A DNA stretch of 34,982 nt from Prevotellaceae bacterium (GCA_029226205.1 JAQXXT010000080.1:1-34982); one strand, 5' to 3'; positions 8,117 to 16,806 are shown, counted from the first letter of the stretch. Translations and numbers: made by a program. The notes: generated by a model from the letters alone, not told the origin.

Positions 8117-8606
8117 TTGCTCTAATCTGTGAAGTCAGTGCCATACTGACACGTTTTTGCAGTGTTCGTAGGGCTTATTTTGGCCATACTTATAATAGAA
8201 TGGGCAAAGAGTGTGGATTTGGCGAATTTTTAGGGATTTTCGTATATTTCTGATTTTTAAGAATATAGAAATAAGAGGTCTGTTAGTCTGATTTCTTCTT
8301 GAATATTTATCCGCATATTCTTCACAAATACAGTTCAGAAATAAATAAAAATGCAGAATTTTGCTGGTGTTTTTCATCGTAACGATGTTGTTTACGGCCC
8401 GTATCTATATGAGATAATTTTCTAAACACGTTGTTTATGAAATTTTCTACGTTGTTTTTTAAGTGGAAGGCCGTTTCAGGACCGGATTTCTCTCTAGAAC
8501 AGAAATTTTGAGAACAGAAAAAGACGGATAAAAAAGAGTCAGTGATCGATCCTCTTGCAGGGGGCGGCCACAAGGTCCGCACCCTGCAAATGGATTGGAG
8601 AAATGA
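8117..8606. other. gene-poor interval of 490 bp
   Basis: This interval has no convincing complete gene. It holds a 6-bp hairpin with five-base loop at 8134-8150 followed by acgttttt, a weak terminator candidate for the small membrane-protein pair. A 25-codon stretch at about 8156-8230 would encode a membrane-helix-like peptide (FAVFVGLILAILIIEW) ending in TAG, but it has no ATG start and is closed upstream by a TGA at 8147, so it may be a gene remnant. One family A palindrome lies at 8555-8589. The rest is AT-rich and unremarkable. Confidence 0.5.
8555..8589. repeat. family A palindromic repeat, TTGCAGGG-bounded
   Basis: Outer arms TTGCAGGG and CCCTGCAA enclose the core GGCGGCCACAAGGTCCGC with the conserved ACAAG loop. 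The repeat lies 18 bases beyond the stop of the B3/4-domain gene on the minus strand and could act as its terminator or 3' hairpin. Confidence 0.7.
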
Positions 8607-9275
8607 TTACCGATAGATGAAATATTCGCCACCATCACTTTCAGCATATTTTCGGAGAAGCTGTTGGATGTATTCCGCATTCTCACGCACATGCTTTTCA
8701 TCGCCATCGTACCCATTGATGAGCACGACGAGGTGGGTGGTGGAAGGCTGGATCTTTGTGCGCTCGTTGTCACTCGTCGGCGTGCCGACACCGCCCTGAG
8801 CATCACGGTAGACGGGCAGTCCGGCGATATTGATCATGCCACGCCCGATGCCCTCGTAGGGCTCTCCCTCACGGCCAACGCCGAGTGTCAGCGTGTCACC
8901 GACAAAACGGTCGGCATCGAAACCGCCAATGCTATAGCCATAGGCGATACTGGCGAGGTTGATGAGGTCCACAAGCGTGTCGATCTGATAGAGTTCCTTG
9001 CCTTTCAGCATTCGTCGGATAAGGGCCTCAGCGGCAGGACGGTAGCGTGAAGGATCCTTGCCGCAGGCACGATAGACCTTTCGCGTGGCAGCGATGCCGG
9101 AGATGTCTTTCAGTGATTCCGTCGTCAGTGTCTCGCGGTAATGTTCTCCGAGTGCGTTGATCTCGTCCCACAGCGGCTGACAGTAGGGGCTGTTCTTCAC
9201 CGCTGCGTCGAGACAGGCACCGACGAAGTTCGGACAGACGGTCTCAATCTCTTTGGAAACAATTACTTTGATCAT
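8607..9275 (-). CDS. B3/4 domain-containing protein
   Basis: The 222-residue protein is a stand-alone copy of the B3/B4 domain best known from the beta subunit of phenylalanyl-tRNA synthetase, where it edits mischarged tRNA. Recognisable segments are ATRKVYRACGKDPSRYRPA, TLVDLINLASIAYGYSIGG and VGREGEPYEGIGRG. Free-standing members are proposed to act on tRNA or amino acids, but the activity of this protein is not established. It is apparently monocistronic, flanked by family A repeats at 8555-8589 and 9294-9336. Confidence 0.88.
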   Translation of the reverse strand: MIKVIVSKEIETVCPNFVGACLDAAVKNSPYCQPLWDEINALGEHYRETLTTESLKDISGIAATRKVYRACGKDPSRYRPAAEALIRRMLKGKELYQIDTLVDLINLASIAYGYSIGGFDADRFVGDTLTLGVGREGEPYEGIGRGMINIAGLPVYRDAQGGVGTPTSDNERTKIQPSTTHLVVLINGYDGDEKHVRENAEYIQQLLRKYAESDGGEYFIYR

Positions 9276-9293
9276 AAATGTTTATTAATAGAT

Positions 9294-9336
9294 CCGTCGT
9301 TCCGACGGCGGGCCGCCACAAGGGACGGCCCCTGCA
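9294..9336. repeat. half-copy of the compound family A element
   Basis: A small hairpin (CCGTCG TTC CGACGG, 9294-9308) is followed by CGGGCCGCCACAAGGGACGG and CCCTGCA. The same order (small hairpin, then the CGGGCCGCC half ending in CCTGCA) forms the right half of the element at 28527-28629. It sits between the lipoprotein stop and the B3/4 gene start. Confidence 0.7.
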
Positions 9337-9350
9337 AAGGGAATGACGGA

Positions 9351-9923
9351 TTATTCTTTTTCTATTCTTATTCGCTTACCACCGGCGTAACAGAAGATAT
9401 GATACTGTCCGCGGACATACTCATCCTCGTAACCCGGCTGGTCAAGCTGGAAACCGGCAGCTTTCACCTGGTCTACCAGAGCTTGGTAAGCGGCATTATT
9501 GAATACGCCGATTTCAATCTTCTCATTCAAGGCCACATAACTCGATACACCTTTCTTCTGCGGACGTGGCAGATCGGCATAGACACCGTCACGGATCTGG
9601 CGAGGCAGTGTGCAGTTGCGGTAATAGAGATTCGTATATTTTGCCAAACGGCTGACCTCGTAGCTGGCCTTATACTGATAACCGTATTTCTTCATCACAG
9701 CCTTGCGGTCGAGTTTTCCGTCGAGGATTAGCAGGGCGTCCTTGATGGAGAGGACTTCTCCTTTGGCGGTCTCCGGCATACTCTGGATGTCACCAATAGA
9801 GAGCGTATCCTTTGTGATGGGTGTGGAGGTCGTTTTCTGCGTCGTACCACAACCGGAGAACAGCAACGTACCCGCCATGACAGTCATGGAGAGGATGCCA
9901 ATCGTAATTTTTTGATTCTTCAT
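9351..9923 (-). CDS. putative lipoprotein
   Basis: From the ATG at 9923 the product is 190 residues and starts with a lipoprotein signal: MKNQK, a hydrophobic stretch, then LLFSGC with C25 as the lipidated cysteine. After a Thr/Ser-rich spacer, residues 35-190 form one domain containing KYGYQYKASYEV, NLYYRNCTL and a C-terminal YVRGQYHIFCYAGGKRIRIEKE. I do not recognise a characterised family. An alternative start two codons upstream (9929) is equally possible. Upstream lies a perfect 19-bp palindrome carrying the -7 element. Confidence 0.8.
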   Translation of the reverse strand: MKNQKITIGILSMTVMAGTLLFSGCGTTQKTTSTPITKDTLSIGDIQSMPETAKGEVLSIKDALLILDGKLDRKAVMKKYGYQYKASYEVSRLAKYTNLYYRNCTLPRQIRDGVYADLPRPQKKGVSSYVALNEKIEIGVFNNAAYQALVDQVKAAGFQLDQPGYEDEYVRGQYHIFCYAGGKRIRIEKE

Positions 9924-9934
9924 GTGCATGCTTA

Positions 9935-9980
9935 AATAAAATATATTATCTTTTTGTTTGCAAAGATAATATATTTTATT
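9935..9980. promoter_or_regulatory. perfect 19-bp AT-rich palindrome overlapping a promoter
   Basis: Arms 9935-9953 and 9962-9980 are exact inverse complements (AATAAAATATATTATCTTT) around an 8-base loop. On the minus strand a TATCTTTG -7 element spans 9961-9968, within the loop edge and one arm. The structure lies between the queC stop (10007) and the lipoprotein start (9923), so it may end queC transcription and also form an operator for the lipoprotein promoter. Confidence 0.6.
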
Positions 9981-10006
9981 CAAGTAGGAAACAAAAATAT
10001 GGAATA

Positions 10007-10660
10007 TTATGCTTCGTATTCCGTATGATCTTCGATACCGGCCTCACGGAGAGCCTCTTTGCGCTCCCGGCAAGTGCCACATTTGCCACAGTGTTTCTCA
10101 CCACCTTTGTAGCAGCTCCATGTCTCGGTGTAATCGATGCCGAGGCGCTTGCCGATACGGGCGATGTCCGCCTTCGTGATGTTCGTATAGGGCGCGTCAA
10201 CACGCACATGGACGAACGTACCGGCACTGGCGGCGGCATCAATGGCATTGATAAACTCCGGACGGCAGTCGGGGTAAATCGTGTGGTCGCCGGCGTGATT
10301 GGCAATCATCACACGTTTCAAGCCATTGCTCTCGGCAATACCGATAGCGATGGAGAGCATGATACCGTTGCGGAACGGCACGACGGTAGACTTCATATTC
10401 TCCTCATCGTAGTTGCCTTCGGGGATGGCGTCGGCACCTTCGAGCAGACTGCTCTTGAAATACTGGTGCATGAAGTCAAGAGGTATCGTGATATGCTTAA
10501 TGCCAAGACGCTCACAATGCATCTTGGCAAAAGGAATTTCCCGGGCGTTATGATTACTGCCATAATCAAAACTGATACCGAGGGCAATCTCATCTTTCTT
10601 GTCATACAGGAGGGTGATGGAGTCCATTCCTCCGCTGACGATAATAACGGAATCTTTCAT
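10007..10660 (-). CDS. queC: 7-cyano-7-deazaguanine synthase
   Basis: QueC makes preQ0 from 7-carboxy-7-deazaguanine, ammonia and ATP on the route to queuosine in tRNA. The 217-residue protein begins with the ATP-pyrophosphatase loop SGGMDS (residues 9-14), contains FRNGIMLSIAIGIAE and NHAGDHTIYPDCRPEF, and ends with the zinc-binding cysteines C183, C191, C194 and C197 (CYKGGEKHCGKCGTC). Length and motifs are standard. Other queuosine genes are not in the window. Confidence 0.96.
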   Translation of the reverse strand: MKDSVIIVSGGMDSITLLYDKKDEIALGISFDYGSNHNAREIPFAKMHCERLGIKHITIPLDFMHQYFKSSLLEGADAIPEGNYDEENMKSTVVPFRNGIMLSIAIGIAESNGLKRVMIANHAGDHTIYPDCRPEFINAIDAAASAGTFVHVRVDAPYTNITKADIARIGKRLGIDYTETWSCYKGGEKHCGKCGTCRERKEALREAGIEDHTEYEA

Positions 10661-10682
10661 TTTGTTTTTGTATTTGTTTTTT

Positions 10683-10764
10683 CCACCGTAGGGGCGGCCC
10701 TTGTGGCCGCCCTAACTGAGAATAATACCAGTTAGGACGGCCACAAGGGCCGCACCTACGGTGG
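10683..10764. repeat. head-to-head family A repeat pair
   Basis: Two 35-base arms (10683-10717 and 10730-10764) are inverse complements with two mismatches, around a 12-base centre. Each arm is itself a hairpin, GGGCGGCC CTTGT GGCCGCCC in type. The right end carries CCTACGGTGGATC, which starts seven bases after the feoB stop on the minus strand. It fills the queC-feoB gap and could terminate feoB transcription. Confidence 0.85.
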
Positions 10765-10770
10765 ATCGTT

Positions 10771-13254
10771 TTATAGGAATAGCAAACCTACACGGAAGAC
10801 GACGGCCGAGACAACCCACGCCAGACAGGTGGTGTAGAGGGCTGCGAACCCGGCCCATTTCCATGAACCCGTCTCGCCCTTGATCGCTGCGATGGTAGCG
10901 ATACATGGGAAGTAGAGGAGGACGAAGAGCAGGAAACAGTAGGCGGTGAGTGTCGCTATGGGCTTTGCCTGTTCGATGCTGATGCCGTCGGCTTTGGCGA
11001 GATCCTTCGTCATCTTCTTACGGAGGAGCTTATATTTGCCACCGGCGTCATTATAACTCGTGTCGTCGGCGAAACTGTCATCGTTGCTGTAGAGCACACC
11101 CATCGTAGACGCAACGATCTCCTTGGCACCGACACCGGCGATCAAACCGACATCGAGCTTCCAGTCGAAGCCTTGTGCACGGAAGACGGGCTCAACGGCA
11201 TGACCGATCTGACCGATGAAGCTCTGCTCCTGTTGCTGCTGTTTGCTCAGCTGTTCGTTATGCGGGAAGTATCCAAGGGCCCAAACGATGATAGAGGCTA
11301 CGAGGATGATACCACCCATCTTCTTCAGATACTGTTTGCCCTTTTCCCACGTATGACGGCCGATAGCTTTCCAGGTCGGGAAGCGGTAGGGCGGCAGCTC
11401 CATGACGAACGGCGTATCTTCTCCTTTGACGAGGAACTTTGAGAACACGCGACTCATGATGACAGCCATCAGTATACCTATTAAATATAAGGAGAGCATC
11501 ACGAGACTCTGATATTTCACGGCGAAGAACGTACCGATAATCATGACGTAGATCGGCAGACGGGCCGAGCAGCTCATCAGTGGAAGAATGAGCATCGTCA
11601 CGAGGCGGGAACGCTTGCTCTCGATGGTACGCGTGGCCATCACGGCCGGCACATTACAGCCGAAGCCCATGATCAGTGGGATAAATGATTTTCCATGCAG
11701 GCCCATCTTATGCATAATCTTATCCATGATGAAGGCGGCACGGGCCATATAACCACTGTCCTCCATGAAGGAGATGAAGAAGTAAAGGATGAGAATCTGC
11801 GGAAGGAAAACAATCACTGATCCTACACCGCCGATAACGCCATCCACGAGCATCGCTTTCACCGGACCGTCGGGGAGCCCTTTGCTGATGATGTCACCGA
11901 GCCAGCCTACGAAGGCATCGATCCAATCCATCGGGTACTGGCCGATGACGAACGTGGCGGTGAACATGATAAAGAGGATGAGGATGAAGATCGGGAAACC
12001 GATGAACTTATTTGTCAGAATAGCATCAAGGGCATGCGTCGTCTGATAGTTGTCCTTCTTATGGCCAGTCTCATAGCCCGCCTCTTCGAGGGCACCATGG
12101 ATAAATCCGTATTTGGCATCCATAATGGCGGTCTCACTGTCATCGCCTGTCTCTTCCTTCACGCGCCGCGCTGCCTCGTCACGATGGGCGAAGATCTCCT
12201 TGGCATCGGGGAGGGTAGCGACAAACTTCTCTACCTCCTTATCATTCTCCAGGAGTTTGATGGCGAGGTAACGGGTAGAGTAACGGTAACGGATATCGTC
12301 CTTCTCCTTCTTCAGGTGATCCTGGATCTCATGGATACCGTTCTCAATCTCATGACCATGATTGATATGAATATGACGGAAATGAGGATTGCTGCCTTCC
12401 GTACTCTCGTATAGCTCGATGACCTGATGGAAGAGTTCCTTCACGCCCTTGCCACTCTTGAAGACTGTCGGCACCATCGGCAGACCGAAGAGCTCACTGA
12501 GCTTGTCGAGGTCTACATTGTCACCGCGCTTCTCACTCTCATCAAACATATTCAGGGCTACGACCATGCGCAGGTGCATGTCGATAAGCTGTGTCGTGAG
12601 GTAGAGGTTGCGCTCAAGATTACTCGAGTCGATGACGTTGATGATGATATCCGGTGTCTTCTCAATGATCTGCTTGCGGACATAGAGTTCCTCAGGACTG
12701 TAGGCAGAAAGGGAATAGGTACCCGGGAGATCAACAAGATTAAACTCGTATCCTTCAAACTCAGCATGACCTTCCTTGGCGTCAACGGTGACACCACTGT
12801 AGTTGCCGACACGCTCATGGGCGCCGGAAGCAAAATTGAAAAGGGAGGTCTTACCACAGTTAGGGTTACCGACAAGGGCGACATTGATCACCTTATGTTT
12901 CTTCTCGGCAACTTCTTCCCACTGCTTGTCAGTGATAGCCTGCTCATCGGGATCCTGGGAATCGATGACTTTCTGGTCCTGAAGAGCGGCGGCACGCTTG
13001 TTGAGTTCTTTCTGGAATTCTTTCGCCTCTTCCATAGAGACGACTTCTATCTGGTCGGCTTCACTATGACGCAGTGAAACCTCATAACCCATGATCTTGT
13101 ATTTCACCGGATCTTTCAATGGCGCGTTGAGCAATACCTCAACCGTCTTTCCTTTGATAAAGCCCATCTCAATGATGCGCTTGCGGAAACCGCCATGACC
13201 CATAACCTTTGTAATGACCGCCTTCTGGCCGGTCTGGAGTTCTGATAGTCTCAT
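10771..13254 (-). CDS. feoB: FeoA-FeoB fusion ferrous iron transporter
   Basis: FeoB imports Fe2+ across the inner membrane. In this 827-residue protein residues 1-75 form an SH3-like FeoA domain (MRLSELQTGQKAVI), followed by a linker and a FeoB GTPase domain with G1 GNPNCGKT at 129-136, G3 DLPG at 175-178 and G4 NMFD at 235-238. The C-terminal half is the membrane channel with two Gate-type regions (VFLPQILILYFFISFMEDSGYMARAAF, and a second from about 700). FeoA-FeoB fusion is usual in Bacteroidetes. No FeoC is present. A TACTTTTG -7 element lies at 13282-13289 upstream. Confidence 0.97.
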   Translation of the reverse strand: MRLSELQTGQKAVITKVMGHGGFRKRIIEMGFIKGKTVEVLLNAPLKDPVKYKIMGYEVSLRHSEADQIEVVSMEEAKEFQKELNKRAAALQDQKVIDSQDPDEQAITDKQWEEVAEKKHKVINVALVGNPNCGKTSLFNFASGAHERVGNYSGVTVDAKEGHAEFEGYEFNLVDLPGTYSLSAYSPEELYVRKQIIEKTPDIIINVIDSSNLERNLYLTTQLIDMHLRMVVALNMFDESEKRGDNVDLDKLSELFGLPMVPTVFKSGKGVKELFHQVIELYESTEGSNPHFRHIHINHGHEIENGIHEIQDHLKKEKDDIRYRYSTRYLAIKLLENDKEVEKFVATLPDAKEIFAHRDEAARRVKEETGDDSETAIMDAKYGFIHGALEEAGYETGHKKDNYQTTHALDAILTNKFIGFPIFILILFIMFTATFVIGQYPMDWIDAFVGWLGDIISKGLPDGPVKAMLVDGVIGGVGSVIVFLPQILILYFFISFMEDSGYMARAAFIMDKIMHKMGLHGKSFIPLIMGFGCNVPAVMATRTIESKRSRLVTMLILPLMSCSARLPIYVMIIGTFFAVKYQSLVMLSLYLIGILMAVIMSRVFSKFLVKGEDTPFVMELPPYRFPTWKAIGRHTWEKGKQYLKKMGGIILVASIIVWALGYFPHNEQLSKQQQQEQSFIGQIGHAVEPVFRAQGFDWKLDVGLIAGVGAKEIVASTMGVLYSNDDSFADDTSYNDAGGKYKLLRKKMTKDLAKADGISIEQAKPIATLTAYCFLLFVLLYFPCIATIAAIKGETGSWKWAGFAALYTTCLAWVVSAVVFRVGLLFL

Positions 13255-13281
13255 TTAAATCTCAATAATTTGTTCTGTTTG

Positions 13282-13315
13282 CAAAAGTACAAAATATTTT
13301 TCGCAACAGCGTTGC
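13282..13315 (-). promoter_or_regulatory. feoB promoter region with short palindrome
   Basis: The minus strand reads TACTTTTG at 13282-13289, a TAnnTTTG match 28 bases before the feoB ATG. Just upstream, GCAAC AGC GTTGC (13303-13315) is a short palindrome placed between the -7 and the expected -33 region, as an operator might be. Regulator unknown; it does not look like a Fur box. Confidence 0.4.
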
Positions 13316-13485
13316 AAAATGACAAATCCTTATAGAATTACCTAATTTTGGGGATAGACGCGTGTTGATAATTCTTGCTTTGTCTTTCAAAGACGAAAAA
13401 TAATAAATAAAACGTCAGAAATACGGTATTAATTCTTTCAATATGTAAGTTTGGCGTAAATTCAAGAAATAAATGTGTAAAATAA

Positions 13486-13517
13486 TTTGTTTGTTACTAA
13501 CTTTATGATTATTTTTG
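13486..13517 (+). promoter_or_regulatory. promoter of the ammonium transporter gene
   Basis: TTTG at 13486-13489 and TATTTTTG at 13510-13517 are 20 bases apart, matching the Bacteroidetes consensus; the ATG follows at 13550. Confidence 0.65.
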
Positions 13518-13549
13518 CGGCGAAATTAGACCAATAAGATCAAATAGAG

Positions 13550-14947
13550 ATGAGTAAGACAACAAAAGTAAAGAAGAAATGGTACATCCTCATGGGTGCC
13601 ATGATTTTAATTGCCTTAGGAGGATTGTTTGCCACGGAACCCAGTTTCACTTGTGACTGGTCCAAGATTAATGGTGCCGATGTAGCCTGGCTGATTACGG
13701 CTACGATCTTCGTGTTGATGATGACCCCCGGTCTGAGCTTTTTCTACGGTGGCATGGTGGGCGCGCGCAACGTGATCTCCACGATGCTGCAGAGTTTCAT
13801 CGCCATGGGTATCATCACGGTATTATGGGTCGTCTTCGGATTTTCCCTCGCTTTCGGTGATGATATCGGCGGTATCATCGGTAACCCGGCATCGTTCTTC
13901 ATGTTTCAGCATGTTGGCGCCGGTATTTACACTACGCCGACGGGACATATCCTTGGTGGCGCAACGATTCCCCTGGCGCTGTATGCCTTGTTCCAGATGA
14001 AGTTCGCCATCATCACGCCGTCACTGATCACGGGATCTTTCGCTGAGCGTGTGCGCTTCTCGGCTTACATGTTCTTCATGATTTTCTTCTTCGTGTTCAT
14101 CTATTGTCCGCTGGCTCATATGACGTGGCATCCCGACGGCTTGTTCCTGAAATGGGGCGTCGTCGACTTCGCCGGTGGTATTGTCGTCCACGCTTCCTCG
14201 GGTGTGGCTGCCCTTGCGGGTGCTATCTTCCTCGGACGGCGAAAGACAAAGACGAAGAATGAGGAACCGGCCAACATCCCGTTTGTCCTTCTCGGTGCCG
14301 CCATGTTGTGGCTTGGCTGGTTCGGTTTCAATGCCGGTAGCAGTCTTCATGCCGATGGCCAGGCTGTGAAAGCATTCTTGAACACGACGACGGCATCTGC
14401 CACTGCCATGATGACCTGGATTTTCTTCGACTGTCTCCGTGGCCGTAAACCCTCTGCTATGGGTGCTGCCGTCGGTTGTGTCGTCGGTCTTGTGGCTTGT
14501 ACGCCTTCAGCAGGATACGTGACAGTAGGACAGACGATCTTCATTTCCTTCGTTATCACGATCATTTGTAACATCGCCGTTTACTGGCGTTCCCACAGCA
14601 GTATTGATGATGCCCTCGATGTCTTCCCGACACACGGCATGGGCGGTATCTGTGGTACGGTTATGACGGGTATCTTTATCCAGGAGGGACTGATCTCCGG
14701 CACATGGGCTGGCTTCGTTGTATTCCTTTATCATCTGCTTGCCGTCGTTATCGTCATCGCCTATACTTTCGCGATGAGTTACTTCGGTTACTGGCTGATC
14801 GATAAGTTCATTCCTATGCGTGTCAGCATCCAGAGTGAGCAGGTCGGTCTTGATATCAGTCAGCATGGTGAGCATTACGGTTTGGCCCATTTTGGTCCCC
14901 GTGAGCTTGCGGAGTATGACGAGTATCTGCAGAATAAGGAAAAGTAG
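13550..14947 (+). CDS. amtB: ammonium transporter
   Basis: Channel protein of the Amt/MEP/Rh family that conducts ammonium or ammonia across the inner membrane. The 465-residue protein has about eleven hydrophobic segments. The family motif FAGGIVVHASSG carries the pore histidine H214, and FPTHGMGGICGT carries the second, H362. GLSFFYGGMVGARN lies near residues 61-74. No P-II protein gene (glnK) is adjacent, although the pair is common. The stop TAG is shared with a family B palindrome that also forms the terminator. Confidence 0.96.
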   Translation: MSKTTKVKKKWYILMGAMILIALGGLFATEPSFTCDWSKINGADVAWLITATIFVLMMTPGLSFFYGGMVGARNVISTMLQSFIAMGIITVLWVVFGFSLAFGDDIGGIIGNPASFFMFQHVGAGIYTTPTGHILGGATIPLALYALFQMKFAIITPSLITGSFAERVRFSAYMFFMIFFFVFIYCPLAHMTWHPDGLFLKWGVVDFAGGIVVHASSGVAALAGAIFLGRRKTKTKNEEPANIPFVLLGAAMLWLGWFGFNAGSSLHADGQAVKAFLNTTTASATAMMTWIFFDCLRGRKPSAMGAAVGCVVGLVACTPSAGYVTVGQTIFISFVITIICNIAVYWRSHSSIDDALDVFPTHGMGGICGTVMTGIFIQEGLISGTWAGFVVFLYHLLAVVIVIAYTFAMSYFGYWLIDKFIPMRVSIQSEQVGLDISQHGEHYGLAHFGPRELAEYDEYLQNKEK

Positions 14948-15000
14948 GGACATGATTCATCATGTTCCGCCACCACCGGGACATGATGAATCTTTTTTCT
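14947..15000 (+). terminator. amtB terminator built from family B repeats
   Basis: Positions 14954-14968 and 14978-14992 pair over 15 bases with one G-U pair (GATTCATCATGTTCC with GGGACATGATGAATC) and are followed by a T run at about 14993-14998. The first half, 14947-14968, is itself a palindrome of the GGGACATGAT type beginning on the last base of the TAG stop. This is the copy that most clearly works as an intrinsic terminator. Confidence 0.8.
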
Positions 15001-15018
15001 AAAAAAATATATGAAAAA

Positions 15019-15050
15019 TTTGTGGGAATAAAAACTTATGCTTACCTTTG
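15019..15050 (+). promoter_or_regulatory. promoter of tRNA-Ala
   Basis: TTTG at 15019-15022 and TACCTTTG at 15043-15050 with 20 bases between them, 14 bases before the mature tRNA. Confidence 0.7.
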
Positions 15051-15062
15051 CAGCCACAAAAG

Positions 15063-15138
<76 letters not shown>

Positions 15139-15152
15139 CTACTTTACAATCA

Positions 15153-15190
15153 AGCCGCAAGATCGATTTCTTGCGGCTTTTTACTTTTTT
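15153..15190 (+). terminator. intrinsic terminator of tRNA-Ala
   Basis: AGCCGCAAG (15153-15161) pairs perfectly with CTTGCGGCT (15170-15178) around an 8-base loop, followed by a T-rich tract. Confidence 0.85.
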
Positions 15191-15330
15191 ATTCGGAACA
15201 TGATAATTTGATGGATTAGATTTCTCTTTCAATCACTGCAGAAAACGAATCTGAAAGTTTCAATTTAATACACTGGTACCTTTTTCTTGGATTTTTACTG
15301 AAAAATATTTCGGAATTAATCGGAATTCGG

Positions 15331-15338
15331 TACTTTTG
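15331..15338 (+). promoter_or_regulatory. -7 element of the membrane-kinase fusion gene
   Basis: TACTTTTG matches TAnnTTTG, 22 bases before the ATG at 15361. The -33 region is only a weak match (TTTC at 15308-15311). Confidence 0.45.
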
Positions 15339-15360
15339 CAGTTGACTGAATAATAATCAG

Positions 15361-16722
15361 ATGGAACAAGTAAAGAGAAGTAAGAGAGAATGGATGCGGC
15401 GATATGTGAGTTTCGTCTTCATCCTGTTTATTATTGCGTTTGGTACATCACTTTCTATCCGCGCCAATCTTGGCTCTTCGCCAATATCGGCACCGCCGTA
15501 CGTACTGTCATTGATTCCGGGTATTCCGATGACGATGGGTGCTATTGTAATCTGCATGCATGTGTTGTTTATCCTGATACAGATTCTGTTGTTGCGAAAG
15601 AATTACGAGTTGCGGCAGTTGACGCAGATCTTCGTATCGTTTCTTTTTGGATTTTATACCGACGTGACGATGTGGATGACGGGATTCCTGCAGATCCCAA
15701 CTTCATTGCCTCATGCCATCGGCTATCCGTTGCAGTTCATAGAACTTCTTATCGGTGGCGCTCTGCTGGCCTTCGGTATCGCTTGCGAAGTAAGATGTGA
15801 CTCTTTGATGTTGGCCGGCGAGGGACTGCCGTTGGCTATTGCCAAGGCTGTGAAGCGGGACTTTGGTAAGGTGAAGATCTGTTCTGATACCGGTCTCGTT
15901 GTTATTGGTGTCATATTGATGTTTGTCTATTTTGGCCACTGGGACTGGAAGATGATTGGCGTCGGAACATTGGTGAGTATGTTCTATGTCGGATTCATGG
16001 TTCGTCAGTTTGCTCCACATATCGTCTGGTTGGATAAGATCTTTATCCCTGCCGACGAGCGCCTCGAAGAGGAACAGGAAGAAGAAGTGGAAGAGACGGA
16101 AGAAGAGGCTGTGCCGTTTATCATCACTATTGCCCGCGAATATGGCAGTGGCGGCTTGACATTGGGACGTCTGCTTTCTCAACGTCTCGGTGTAGACTTG
16201 TATGATCATGCCATCATCGACGAGACGGCCTTGAGGCTGGGATATACGAGTGAGTTCGTTAGGGAGAATGAACAGAATATCAGTAATGGAAAACTTTGGG
16301 AGCTGATCTTTACCGACAAGAGTATCCCGATGTCGATGAATCCGTCACAGGATGATGCCATCTTTGTCAGTGAGAGCCGTATCATCCGGGCCTTGGCGGC
16401 GAAGAAGCCATGTGTTATCATTGGCCGTTGTGCCAACTGGGTGTTGCGTGGCGATAAAAAAGCCTTCCGCGTTTTCGTCACCTCCAATGAGGCCGATGCC
16501 GTAGAGCGTATTATGGATAAAGACAATCTCTCTGCTAATGAGGCCCGTCGGCGTATTGAACAGGTGAATACCGGTCGTAGTAATCACTATCTGCAATATA
16601 CCGGTCACCACTGGACGGATGCCCGTGACTATGATTTGGTACTGAATACAAGTACGCTCGGTATTGATGCCTGTGCGGAGATGATCGAAAAGGCCATTAA
16701 AAGTAAAAAAGTAAAGAAGTAA
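15361..16722 (+). CDS. YczE-like membrane domain fused to cytidylate-kinase-like domain
   Basis: A 453-residue two-part protein. Residues 1-230 hold about five or six membrane helices and resemble the YczE/YyaS/DUF6198 membrane family (RANLGSSPISAPPYVLSLIP, CEVRCDSLMLAGEGLPLAIA). Residues 231-251 form a very acidic linker, and 252-453 match the cytidylate-kinase-like family: ITIAREYGSGGLTLGRLLS (GSGG at 262-265), VIIGRCANWVLR, and a lid-like region ARRRIEQVNTGRSNHY. As in that family, the P-loop lacks the classical GKS/T lysine. The kinase part should face the cytoplasm. Substrate unknown; the membrane half may bind or move a related ligand. The C-terminus ends in KSKKVKK. Confidence 0.88.
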   Translation: MEQVKRSKREWMRRYVSFVFILFIIAFGTSLSIRANLGSSPISAPPYVLSLIPGIPMTMGAIVICMHVLFILIQILLLRKNYELRQLTQIFVSFLFGFYTDVTMWMTGFLQIPTSLPHAIGYPLQFIELLIGGALLAFGIACEVRCDSLMLAGEGLPLAIAKAVKRDFGKVKICSDTGLVVIGVILMFVYFGHWDWKMIGVGTLVSMFYVGFMVRQFAPHIVWLDKIFIPADERLEEEQEEEVEETEEEAVPFIITIAREYGSGGLTLGRLLSQRLGVDLYDHAIIDETALRLGYTSEFVRENEQNISNGKLWELIFTDKSIPMSMNPSQDDAIFVSESRIIRALAAKKPCVIIGRCANWVLRGDKKAFRVFVTSNEADAVERIMDKDNLSANEARRRIEQVNTGRSNHYLQYTGHHWTDARDYDLVLNTSTLGIDACAEMIEKAIKSKKVKK

Positions 16723-16735
16723 AAAAGTAAACTTA

Positions 16736-16756
16736 GGAACATGATTATCATGTTTC
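16736..16756. repeat. family B palindrome
   Basis: GGAACATGAT T ATCATGTTTC lies 13 bases after the stop of the fusion gene; together with the family A unit that follows it occupies the space between two convergent genes. Confidence 0.6.
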
Positions 16757-16772
16757 ATCCAACATGTAATTA

Positions 16773-16799
16773 GGGCGCCCACACGGGGCGCCCCTACGG
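16773..16799. repeat. family A palindrome (GGGCGCCC variant)
   Basis: GGGCGCCC (16773-16780) and GGGCGCCC (16786-16793) pair around the loop ACACG, a one-base variant of the usual ACAAG. The flank CCTACGGTG continues towards the patatin stop at 16807. Confidence 0.7.
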
Positions 16800-16806
16800 T
16801 GCCAAT

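Noticed and set aside
8071..8253. 60-codon plus-strand ORF after the small membrane-protein pair
   Set aside because: It overlaps the better-supported 34-aa gene in another frame and lacks conserved-looking sequence or a promoter.
13255..13549. Possible riboswitch or metal-responsive leader between feoB and amtB
   Set aside because: Only promoters and one 5-bp palindrome are visible; there is no extended structured leader and no recognisable riboswitch core.
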